A stretch of DNA of 14,684 nucleotides from NCBI GenBank assembly GCA_002327965.1, contig DCVB01000119.1, forward strand, positions 1 to 14,684. Reading direction: 5' to 3'. The stretch comes from Candidatus Aminicenantes bacterium UBA2199 (lineage in GTDB: Bacteria > Acidobacteriota > Aminicenantia > UBA2199). The translations under genes and the position numbers were made by a program. Under the pieces are notes generated by a model. That model ran no database searches. It saw only the letters and a list, made by a program, of their open reading frames with translations, and was not told the DNA's origin. Each line of letters opens with the position of its first letter. Position 1 is the first letter of the stretch. Of this stretch, positions 1 to 6,366 are shown in pieces.

Positions 1-550
1 GGCGGCACAGGGCCACGCGCCGCTTCTCGCCGCCGGAAAGGTTGGCCGTCAGGGCGTCGCCGGGCGGGCAGCGCAGGGCGTCCATGGCGGTCTCCAGCCG
101 GGTATCCAGGTTCCAGGCGTCCATCTCGTCCAGCTTTTCCTGGACGGCGGCCTGGCGGGCGACGAGCTTTTCCATGTCGGCATCGCTCAAGGATGGGTTG
201 GCGAAGCCCTCGTTGACCTTGTCGAATTCGGCCAGCTTGTCCAGCACCGGCTGCACGGCCTCGGAAATGACCTGCTTGACGGTCTTTTCCGGGTCGAGAT
301 GCGGCTCCTGCTCCAGGAAACCCAGCGAATAGTCGCGGGCCGGGATCACTTCGCCCTGGAAATCCCTGTCGACGCCGGCGATGATCCGCAGCAGGCTGCT
401 CTTGCCCGAACCGTTCAGGCCGATGACGCCGATCTTGGCTCCGTAATAGAACGAGAGCGAGATATCCTTGAGCACCTGCCGGTGCGGCGGGTGGACGCGG
501 CTGACGTTGGCCATGGAGAAAATGATCTGCCGGCCTTCACCTTGGGCCAT
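1..550 (-). CDS. ettA: Energy-dependent translational throttle protein EttA (ABC-F ATPase), C-terminus cut by window edge
   Basis: About 183 N-terminal residues are present; the rest lies beyond base 1. EttA is a soluble ABC-F protein that binds the ribosomal E site and gates entry into elongation according to the ATP/ADP ratio. Visible features are the EttA-type opening with PPHRQVLKDISLSF (residues 21-34), a Walker A loop GLNGSGKSS (44-52), and an arm insert from about residue 88 to 165 with a DAWNLDTRLETAMDAL stretch. The ABC signature LSGGEKRRVALC begins near residue 171. The arm insert between Walker A and the signature separates EttA from Uup and transporter ATPases. The start is set by a strong AAGGAGG box at about 554-560, 4-5 nt before ATG. 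It lies 37 nt downstream of the helicase gene on the same strand, so it is probably the second gene of that operon. Only the first ATPase domain is visible, so the family call rests on that half. Confidence 0.93.
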   Translation of the reverse strand, partial: MAQGEGRQIIFSMANVSRVHPPHRQVLKDISLSFYYGAKIGVIGLNGSGKSSLLRIIAGVDRDFQGEVIPARDYSLGFLEQEPHLDPEKTVKQVISEAVQPVLDKLAEFDKVNEGFANPSLSDADMEKLVARQAAVQEKLDEMDAWNLDTRLETAMDALRCPPGDALTANLSGGEKRRVALCR

Positions 551-587
551 GTTCCCTCCTTGCGTTGTGGGCCATGATCGATCCGTT

Positions 588-1928
588 TCAGCTGGGGCGG
601 CGCCCGTCATGGCGCGGCCGTCCGCTGGGGCGGCCGCCGCCGGGCCTGGGCCGGGATGAGCGGCTGTCGCGCCGTTCGCTCCCCGGGCGGGGCCTGCCGC
701 CCTGGGGCCGGCCGCCGCGCCGGTCCCCGCCGGGCCTGCCGTCGTCCCGCGGCCTGCCGCCGCGGGAGTCGCGGAACATCATGCCGCGGCTCTTGTCGGG
801 CAGGAACAAATCGTCCTCGGCGAAAACGACGGGGATCTTGGCGGTGAGGAGCTCCTGGATCGGCTCGAGGTTGGTCACCCACTTCTCGCAGGCCAGGGTG
901 ACGGCCTTGCCGCTCTTGCCGGCGCGGGCGGTGCGGCCGATGCGGTGCACGTAGTTCTCGCACTCGCCGGGCAGGTCGTAGTTGACCACCATGTCCAGGT
1001 CCTCGATATGCAGGCCGCGGGCGGCGACGTCGGTGGCCACCACGATCTTTCCCTTGCCCGCCTTGAAATCGTCGATGACGCGCTGGCGGCGGCTCTGGGG
1101 CAGGTCGCCGGTGAGGAATTCGTTGGCGTAGCCGTTGATCTCCAGGCGGCGGCTCAGGCGCTCGGCGTCGCACTTCATGTTGGTGAAGATCAGGACGCTT
1201 CGGGGATGGTCCCGCTTCAGGATGCCCAGGAGCAGGCTGACTTTGTCGCGGCTGCCCACGTGGTAAAGCTCCTGGTTGACGGCGTCGACGGTGATCTTCT
1301 CCGGGGTGATGGCGATCTTTTCGGGCTGGTTCATGTGCTCGCGGGCGATCTGCAGGGACGGCCCCGAGAGCGTGGCGCTGAACAGCATGGTCTGGCGGTA
1401 TTCCACGGCCGGCACCCGGCGCAGGATGCGGCGGATATCGGGGAGAAATCCCATGTCGAAAAGGCGGTCGGCCTCGTCGATGACCAGGAAGCCGATGCCC
1501 TTCATGCTCAGCGTCCCCTTCTGCTCCAGGTCGAGGAGGCGGCCCGGGGTGCCGACCATGATGTCCACCCCCTTTTTCAAGGCGGCCTCCTGGCGGTTGT
1601 AGCCCACGCCGCCGTAAAAGCAGCCGGTGCGCAGGTTCAGGTGGCGGCCGATCAGCCGGGCCTCGGCTTCGATCTGCACGGCCAGTTCGCGCGTGGGGGC
1701 GACGATCAGCGCCCGGCGCCAGGCGGCGGCCACGGACTGCTGGCGCTGGAAGATCGTGATCAGGAAGGCGGCGGTCTTGCCGGTGCCGGTCTGCGACTGC
1801 ACGGCGACGTCCTTTCCCGCCAGGGAGAAGACCAGGGTCTTCTCCTGGACGGGCGTCAATGCGGTGAATTCCATGTCCTTGATCCCCCGCAGCAGCCGGG
1901 GGTCGAGTTGCAGTTCTTCAAAAGTCAT
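588..1928 (-). CDS. rhlB: DEAD-box ATP-dependent RNA helicase, RhlB-like, with Arg/Gly-rich tail
   Basis: 446 residues. It unwinds short RNA duplexes using ATP; RhlB relatives act in RNA decay or ribosome assembly. All motifs are seen: Q motif with TPVQ (25-28), motif I SQTGTGKT (45-52), Ia PTREL (78-82), GG (106-107), Ib TPGR (127-130), II DEAD (151-154), III SAT (184-186), V around RGLHIED (304-310) and VI HRIGRTARAG (328-337). The details LAGKDVAVQSQTGTGKTAAF and YDLPGECENYVHRIGRT resemble RhlB more than RhlE or DeaD. Residues about 386-446 form a basic Arg/Gly/Pro-rich disordered tail, likely for RNA binding. The frame is open upstream to 2315, but ATG 1928 gives the normal family N-terminus (MTFEEL) and the upstream extension reads through a predicted promoter (2043-2071). 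The ribosome site before 1928 is weak (GAGG about 11 nt upstream). The symbol is by similarity; the exact paralogue is uncertain. Confidence 0.93.
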   Translation of the reverse strand: MTFEELQLDPRLLRGIKDMEFTALTPVQEKTLVFSLAGKDVAVQSQTGTGKTAAFLITIFQRQQSVAAAWRRALIVAPTRELAVQIEAEARLIGRHLNLRTGCFYGGVGYNRQEAALKKGVDIMVGTPGRLLDLEQKGTLSMKGIGFLVIDEADRLFDMGFLPDIRRILRRVPAVEYRQTMLFSATLSGPSLQIAREHMNQPEKIAITPEKITVDAVNQELYHVGSRDKVSLLLGILKRDHPRSVLIFTNMKCDAERLSRRLEINGYANEFLTGDLPQSRRQRVIDDFKAGKGKIVVATDVAARGLHIEDLDMVVNYDLPGECENYVHRIGRTARAGKSGKAVTLACEKWVTNLEPIQELLTAKIPVVFAEDDLFLPDKSRGMMFRDSRGGRPRDDGRPGGDRRGGRPQGGRPRPGSERRDSRSSRPRPGGGRPSGRPRHDGRRPS

Positions 1929-2042
1929 CTGTTTCAATACCTCGTGTTTGGTTTCATTAAGCGGTCGGGAATCATGCTCGGGAAACAGAAGGTCGATCCG
2001 ATTCGGTCTGTTCGTCGCAAAGCCCTGTTCTCTTAATATTGA

Positions 2043-2071
2043 ATCATAGCGCATGCGGGCGCCAAAGTCAA
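2043..2071 (-). promoter_or_regulatory. Sigma70-type promoter for the helicase-ettA operon
   Basis: On the minus strand, TTGACT (2071-2066), a 17-bp spacer, then TATGAT (2048-2043); each hexamer matches consensus at 5 of 6. The predicted transcription start is near 2036, giving a leader of about 105 nt before ATG 1928. The prediction is from sequence only. Confidence 0.65.
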
Positions 2072-2082
2072 CATGGCCCGTA

Positions 2083-2110
2083 ACGCGTAACGCGTAACGC
2101 GTGACGCGTG
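2083..2110. repeat. Tandem 7-bp repeat, four units (ACGCGTA/G)
   Basis: Four uninterrupted heptads are seen: ACGCGTA, ACGCGTA, ACGCGTG, ACGCGTG, with a degenerate unit before them. Each contains the MluI palindrome ACGCGT. The array lies just upstream of the helicase promoter and is noncoding. Confidence 0.85.
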
Positions 2111-2222
2111 GGATGATGCGGAAATCAGCGGGCTTCAGCGGGAGCAATAAGCGACGTGTGGATCGGAACCGCGTGGACGGGGAATTCATGGGCCTCTTCG
2201 AGCAGTTCACTTTATTGCGGTC

Positions 2223-2250
2223 ACCCTTCACATGTGACGCGTCACGGCCG
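2223..2250. repeat. Degenerate 7-bp-period repeat with internal palindromes
   Basis: The stretch reads as four phased heptads beginning with AC: ACCCTTC, ACATGTG, ACGCGTC, ACGGCCG. It contains a perfect 12-bp palindrome GTGACGCGTCAC (2234-2245) overlapping a 10-bp one, TCACATGTGA (2228-2237). The third unit matches the array at 2083-2110 except for its last base. Confidence 0.5.
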
Positions 2251-2314
2251 ATCTTCGCCGAAATACTCCGTCTTCCCTTGTAATATGGCGTCATCTGTGC
2301 TAAAAATAAGGCCA

Positions 2315-3304
2315 ATGAACAACACTCTTGTTTCCATCGTCATCCCGGTATTCAACGAGGTCGAGAACGTCGGCCAGCTGTACGGCGAGATCGCCGCGGT
2401 CGTCGCGAGCCGCGACGAGGCGTTCGAGATCATCTTCGTCGACGACGGCAGCTCCGACGGATCGCTGCCGGAACTCAAAAGACTCCATGCGGCCGACCCG
2501 CGGGTGAAGATCATCCAATTCCGCAAGAATTTCGGGCAGAGTGCCGCCATTTCGGCCGGATTCGATCTCAGCCGTGGCGAGGTGGTCGTGGCCCTGGATG
2601 CCGATCTGCAGAACGATCCGGCCGACATCCCGCTGCTGGTGGACAAGGTGGCCGAAGGCTACGACATCGTCAACGGCTGGCGCAAGGACCGGCACGACAA
2701 GTGGCTGACGCGCCGCGTCCCCTCCTTCTTCGGCAACAAGCTCATTTCCTGGATCACCGGCGTCAAACTGCATGACTATGGCTGCACCCTGCGCGGTTTT
2801 CGCAGCGACGTGGTCAAGAATTTGAAGCTGTACGGCGAAATGCACCGCTATATCCCGGCCATCGCCTCGCGCATGGGCATCCGCTCGGCCGAGGTCGTCG
2901 TCAATCACCGCCAGCGCAGGCACGGCAAGTCCAAGTACGGACTGGGCCGCACATTTCGCGTCATCCTCGACCTGATCTCGATCAAGTTCCTGCTGGCCTA
3001 CTCGCACCGGCCGCTGCAGATCTTCGGCGGCACCGGGCTGCTGCTGTTCCTGGCCGGGCTGGTCAGCGGGCTCATGCTGACGTACACCAAGTTCGTCCTG
3101 CACCAGGGCATCGCCGGCCGGCCGCTGCTCTTCTTCACGCTGCTGATGTTTTTCCTGGGCTTCCAGGCCATTTCCCTGGGGCTGTTGGCCGAGATGCTCT
3201 CGCGCGTTTATCATGAGGGATTGAACAAGAACGAATATTCCATCCGCGCCTTGATCGGGTTTGAAGATGAACATATTGATGATCGCTCCCGAACCGTTCT
3301 TTGA
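2315..3304 (+). CDS. Membrane-anchored GT2 glycosyltransferase, polyprenyl-phosphate hexosyltransferase type (DPM1/GtrB/ArnC-like)
   Basis: 329 residues. Enzymes of this family transfer a sugar from a nucleotide sugar to polyprenyl phosphate at the inner membrane face, making a donor for later glycan steps. The GT-A domain (about 5-225) shows IVIPVFNE (8-15), DDGSSDGS (43-50) and a metal-binding DAD in ALDADLQNDP (93-102). GWRKDRHDKW (121-130) and RRHGKSKYG (201-209) are typical of the bacterial DPM1 group. Two membrane spans follow at about 238-258 and 270-294, the type III dolichol-phosphate-mannose synthase layout. ATG 2315 was chosen because MNNTLVSIVIPVFNE is the normal family start and a short AAGG lies just upstream. 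In-frame codons back to 2156 give junk sequence, and ATG 2285 has no ribosome site. The 3' end overlaps the next gene by 38 nt. The sugar and the acceptor cannot be told from sequence. Confidence 0.9.
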   Translation: MNNTLVSIVIPVFNEVENVGQLYGEIAAVVASRDEAFEIIFVDDGSSDGSLPELKRLHAADPRVKIIQFRKNFGQSAAISAGFDLSRGEVVVALDADLQNDPADIPLLVDKVAEGYDIVNGWRKDRHDKWLTRRVPSFFGNKLISWITGVKLHDYGCTLRGFRSDVVKNLKLYGEMHRYIPAIASRMGIRSAEVVVNHRQRRHGKSKYGLGRTFRVILDLISIKFLLAYSHRPLQIFGGTGLLLFLAGLVSGLMLTYTKFVLHQGIAGRPLLFFTLLMFFLGFQAISLGLLAEMLSRVYHEGLNKNEYSIRALIGFEDEHIDDRSRTVL

Positions 3305-4439
3305 ACCCCGCGGCACTCCCTTTTCCGAATACTTCCGCATCCGGGCTCTTTCCGCCCTCGGGCATCGCGTCGACCTGGTCACCTATCCCTTCGGGGAAGA
3401 CCGGGCGATCCCGGGCCTGAGGATCTTCCGCAGCTGGCGCCCTCCCGGCATCCGGGCCGTCAAGACCGGGCCATCGGGCGCCAAGCTCGTCCTGGATTTA
3501 TTTCTTTTCTTGAAGGTTCTGGGCCGCATGTTCACCGGCAGATATGACCTGGTCCATAGCCATGAGGAAGGCAACATCATGGGGGTCGTGTTCCAGAAGC
3601 TGACCCGGACCCCCCATTTGTACGACATGCACTCTTCCCTGGTGCAGCAGATGGACAACTTCCAGTTCACCCGCTCGCGGCTCGTCGTCCGTTTCTTCCG
3701 GGCCGTCGAAAGGATCTCCCTGAGAAACGCCGCTTCGGTCATCGTCATCTGCCGCGCCCTGTACGATCATGCCGCCGCGGTCACCGAGGCATCCAAACTG
3801 ACCCTGATCGAGAATTTCCTGGACGATCGCCCCGCCTGCACCGACGAGGGCAGGGTGCGCCGCCTGCGAAAATCCTTCGGCGCCGGCGACAGGACCATCG
3901 TCATGTATACCGGCACGCTGGAGACCTATCAGGGCATGCCCCTGTTGATCGACAGCATGGAGCGCCTGGACGATTCCTATTGCCTGGTCCTGGTCGGCGG
4001 CACTCCGAGGCAGGTGGAAGATCTCCGCCGCCTCCTCGCCGTCCGCGGACTGGAGGGGCGTGTCGTCCTCCTCGGCCGGCAGGCGGCCGCGGATATCCCG
4101 GTTTATCTCCGTGCCGCCGATGTCCTGGTATCGCCACGCACCCTGGGGACCAATATCCCGCTGAAAGTCTATTCCTACCTGGCCAGCGGCGTGCCGCTGG
4201 TGGCCACCGATCTGCCCACGCATACACAGACCATCAGCACGGAGATCGCCGTCCTGGCCCGGCCGGAGCCGGATGCTTTTGCCGCCGGCATCGCCCGCGC
4301 CGCCGGTGCGGCCGGAAAGGAGATCGCTGCGCGGGCACTGGATTTCTGCCGCCGGAACTATGCGCCGGAGCGCTACCAGGAACTCGTGGCCGCCGCCCTG
4401 GCCAAGGCTGCCGCCGGCAGTCCGCAGCGGGCCGGATGA
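3267..4439 (+). CDS. GT4-family glycosyltransferase (GT-B fold)
   Basis: 390 residues. It is a retaining glycosyltransferase that would use a nucleotide sugar to extend a cell-surface or lipid-linked glycan; the substrate is unknown. The N-terminal domain begins MNILMIAPEPFFEPRGTP, typical of GT4 (region near residues 14-18 contacts the acceptor). YDLVHSHEEGN (93-103) and a LYDMHSS segment (118-124) follow. The C-terminal donor domain has YTGTLETYQGMPLLI (214-228), VLVGG (241-245) and the donor loop with GTNIPLKVYSYLASG (294-308). That loop carries Ser at 303, where many GT4 enzymes have the second Glu of EX7E. No membrane span is evident. ATG 3267 was chosen over TTG 3261 because it gives the standard start; it lies inside the preceding gene, pointing to translational coupling and a shared pathway. 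Confidence 0.88.
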   Translation: MNILMIAPEPFFEPRGTPFSEYFRIRALSALGHRVDLVTYPFGEDRAIPGLRIFRSWRPPGIRAVKTGPSGAKLVLDLFLFLKVLGRMFTGRYDLVHSHEEGNIMGVVFQKLTRTPHLYDMHSSLVQQMDNFQFTRSRLVVRFFRAVERISLRNAASVIVICRALYDHAAAVTEASKLTLIENFLDDRPACTDEGRVRRLRKSFGAGDRTIVMYTGTLETYQGMPLLIDSMERLDDSYCLVLVGGTPRQVEDLRRLLAVRGLEGRVVLLGRQAAADIPVYLRAADVLVSPRTLGTNIPLKVYSYLASGVPLVATDLPTHTQTISTEIAVLARPEPDAFAAGIARAAGAAGKEIAARALDFCRRNYAPERYQELVAAALAKAAAGSPQRAG

Positions 4440-4453
4440 CGAGCCGGGCCCGA

Positions 4454-4480
4454 TTGACAAAAAAATGACGTTATGTTAAT
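4454..4480 (+). promoter_or_regulatory. Possible promoter for the phosphatase-kinase-FHA operon
   Basis: A perfect TTGACA (4454-4459) lies just after the GT4 stop codon in an AT-rich island of otherwise GC-rich DNA. The best -10 candidate is GTTAAT (4475-4480), 4 of 6 matches at a short 15-bp spacing. The -35 box is convincing; the -10 box is not. Confidence 0.35.
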
Positions 4481-4498
4481 GAAAATCGGAGGCAGGCA

Positions 4499-4582
4499 AT
4501 GAAATTTTCCGCCTGGGCGGCCGCCAGGCCGCGCTACGGAAGGGGAATGGGGGAGCGGCCGCTGCTGAACGGTCCCGGATGA
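4499..4582 (+). CDS. 27-residue leader ORF overlapping the PP2C start codon
   Basis: ATG at 4499 is preceded by a good ribosome site, GGAGG at 4488-4492, with a 6-nt spacer. The frame runs 27 codons (starts MKFSAWAAARPRYGRG) and stops at TGA 4580-4582, which overlaps the PP2C start ATG at 4579 as ATGA. The PP2C start has no clear ribosome site of its own, so ribosomes finishing this leader may restart there. The peptide is basic and Gly/Ala/Arg-rich in its first half, with no recognisable domain; its role may be only the act of translation. It is too short to be sure it is expressed, and it resembles nothing I know. Confidence 0.45.
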   Translation: MKFSAWAAARPRYGRGMGERPLLNGPG

Positions 4583-6366
4583 ATATCCATTTTTTTGCCA
4601 AGAGCGACACCGGCAAGGTCCGTGCCGCCAACGAGGATTATTTCCTCAACGAGAAGATCTCCGAGAATGAATACCTGTTCATCGTCGCCGACGGCATGGG
4701 TGGCCATCAGGCCGGCGATGTCGCCTCCAAGCTGGCATCCGAGACATTTTTCGAATCCTACCGCGCCCTGAGGAAAAAAGGTATCCCGATCCATGCGGCC
4801 ATGGAGCAGGCGGTGCGCAAGGCCAACTCGGTGGTTTTCCGCAAGGCGGCCGCCGATATCGAAAAGCGGGGGATGGGCACGACATTCTCCGCTCTGGTCA
4901 TTGCCGGCATGAAGGCGGCTATCGCCCATGTCGGCGACTCGCGCATCTACCTGATGCGCAAGCATCGGGTCAAGCGGCTCACCACCGACCACTCCTTCGT
5001 GGAAAAACTGGTCGAGGAGGGGCGGATCTCCGCCGACGAGGCCCGTGATCATCCGCAGAAGAACGTCCTTTACATGTCGCTGGGCGCACGCGAGAGCTTC
5101 ACCCCGGAGATGCTGACCGATATCTTTCTCGAGGACGGCGATGCGCTGGTCATGTGCTCCGACGGCTTAAGCAACATGGTGGACGACGAGAGCCTGATGA
5201 ACCTTACCCTCGGCGATTATCCCGAGGAGTCGGCCGAGGCGCTGGTGAGGCTGGCCAACGACCACGGCGGCGCCGACAACATCACCGTCCAGGTCATCCG
5301 CCTGGGTTCGCTGGAAATGCTGGAAAAGACCAAGCCCATCCGCCTGAGCCGGCCGCGGCGCAAGCTGGCCAAGGGGATCGCGGCGCTGGTGCTCCTCCTG
5401 CTGCTCGCCGTCCTGGCGTATTTGTTTTTTATCCCGGCCCGGGGAGGCGCCGATGCCAAGGACAATCCGGTCCGCGCCGGGAAGTCCGTCCCCGCGCCGG
5501 AAAAGACCGGGATGCGGGCGCCGCGCATCAACGAGATCGATTCCCCGCGCTTTAACGGCGCGGGCCTGACCGCTGCCGACTGCCGCTTCCTGAGCGGGCG
5601 CAAGCTGCACGTCGTGCGCGACCGCCGCCTCACCGTGTTTGACCTGAACGGCCCGCCGCACATGCTCTCCATCGAGCTGGGAAAGGACGAGCAGATCGTG
5701 CCCTGCCGTGGCGACGGGATCTTCCTGCTGCGGCGGGAGCCGACCCGCGATCCCGGCTATCTGTTGTTGCGGCAGGGGGCGCCGAAGGCGCTGCTGCGCA
5801 TCCGCTACGACGGGCAGGTGAATTCCAGGGAGGAGAGCAACGGCGGCATTTCGCAGTACCGCATCGCCGGCCTGCAGGGCGCCGTGACGCCCGATTATAT
5901 TGACGGCAGTTACTTCATCTTCCACGACCAGCGTCACTATTATGGCATCAGGAATTGGCGGGAACCGGAGGGCATGCCGGCCGCCATCGACGGTTTGGCC
6001 GTCACGCCCGGAGCACGCCTGTGCGTCCAGAACATCGGCGGCCGAAGGACCGTTCTGCACCATGACGCCGACAGCGGCCATGTCATCGTATGGCGCCTCG
6101 ACGGCAGCCTGGAAAAAATCGGGGAATTCTCGCTGCCGCCGCTGCCGCCGCTCCTGTGGCTGGAATACGCCGGCGGCCGGGCGTTGATCGGCTATACTCC
6201 GGACCAGTGCCTGGAATGGGACGGCGACCGCCGGGGCGAAAGCCACCGCTACGCCGCCAATAACTTTCACCTGCGCATCGTCAAAGTGCTGGTGGATCTG
6301 GCCGATAACAGCAAGCTCGTCATCGACGACGGCAACAGGCTCTTCGACCTGGACTGTTCTCCATGA
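4579..6366 (+). CDS. PP2C-family Ser/Thr protein phosphatase with one membrane span and a large unknown C-terminal domain
   Basis: 595 residues. The cytoplasmic PP2C domain (about 3-243) should remove phosphate from Ser/Thr using a two-metal centre. Metal-site residues are visible: ANED (17-20), VADGMGGHQAGD (36-47), GMGTTFSA (98-105), AHVGDSR (116-122), TDHS (136-139), CSDG with Asp195, and GGADN with Asp233 and Asn234. A basic stretch (256-265) precedes one membrane span (about 266-285). A 310-residue domain (about 286-595) follows, presumably outside the membrane. It is beta-rich by eye (short hydrophobic strands, many turns, DLNGPP- and WRLDGSLEKIG-like segments), suggesting a propeller- or WD-like fold, but I do not recognise the family. 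The start gives the normal PP2C N-terminus (AKSDTGKVRAANED). The stop overlaps the kinase start as ATGA, and the leader ORF overlaps its start the same way. The natural target is the neighbouring kinase and its substrates; that is inference. Confidence 0.92.
   Translation: MNIHFFAKSDTGKVRAANEDYFLNEKISENEYLFIVADGMGGHQAGDVASKLASETFFESYRALRKKGIPIHAAMEQAVRKANSVVFRKAAADIEKRGMGTTFSALVIAGMKAAIAHVGDSRIYLMRKHRVKRLTTDHSFVEKLVEEGRISADEARDHPQKNVLYMSLGARESFTPEMLTDIFLEDGDALVMCSDGLSNMVDDESLMNLTLGDYPEESAEALVRLANDHGGADNITVQVIRLGSLEMLEKTKPIRLSRPRRKLAKGIAALVLLLLLAVLAYLFFIPARGGADAKDNPVRAGKSVPAPEKTGMRAPRINEIDSPRFNGAGLTAADCRFLSGRKLHVVRDRRLTVFDLNGPPHMLSIELGKDEQIVPCRGDGIFLLRREPTRDPGYLLLRQGAPKALLRIRYDGQVNSREESNGGISQYRIAGLQGAVTPDYIDGSYFIFHDQRHYYGIRNWREPEGMPAAIDGLAVTPGARLCVQNIGGRRTVLHHDADSGHVIVWRLDGSLEKIGEFSLPPLPPLLWLEYAGGRALIGYTPDQCLEWDGDRRGESHRYAANNFHLRIVKVLVDLADNSKLVIDDGNRLFDLDCSP

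Larger units (their letters stand above)
1929..2314. other. Divergent intergenic region between helicase and glycosyltransferase genes
   Basis: About 386 bp separate the two divergent start codons. It holds the minus-strand helicase leader (about 1929-2036), its promoter, and two clusters of 7-bp-period repeats (2083-2110 and 2223-2250). A weak candidate plus-strand promoter is TTGTAA (2278-2283), 17 bp, TAAAAA (2301-2306). It would place the transcript start almost at the ATG at 2315, so it is doubtful. I see no protein gene or structured RNA here. Confidence 0.6.

Noticed and set aside
945..2036. 363-codon open frame on the plus strand
   Set aside because: Antisense to the DEAD-box helicase, whose motifs are all in place; no ribosome site and no protein family pattern.
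2228..2237. CRP/FNR-type binding site
   Set aside because: The half-sites are in inverted order (TCACA before TGTGA) without the 6-bp spacer, and the sequence is explained by the heptad repeat.
2156..2314. N-terminal extension of the GT2 glycosyltransferase
   Set aside because: The added 53 residues are Ser/Trp/His-rich and unlike the family, and they read through the heptad repeats; MNNTLVSIVIPVFNE is a complete family start.
5167..6270. 367-codon open frame on the minus strand
   Set aside because: Antisense to the PP2C gene and within it; no ribosome site or recognisable motif.
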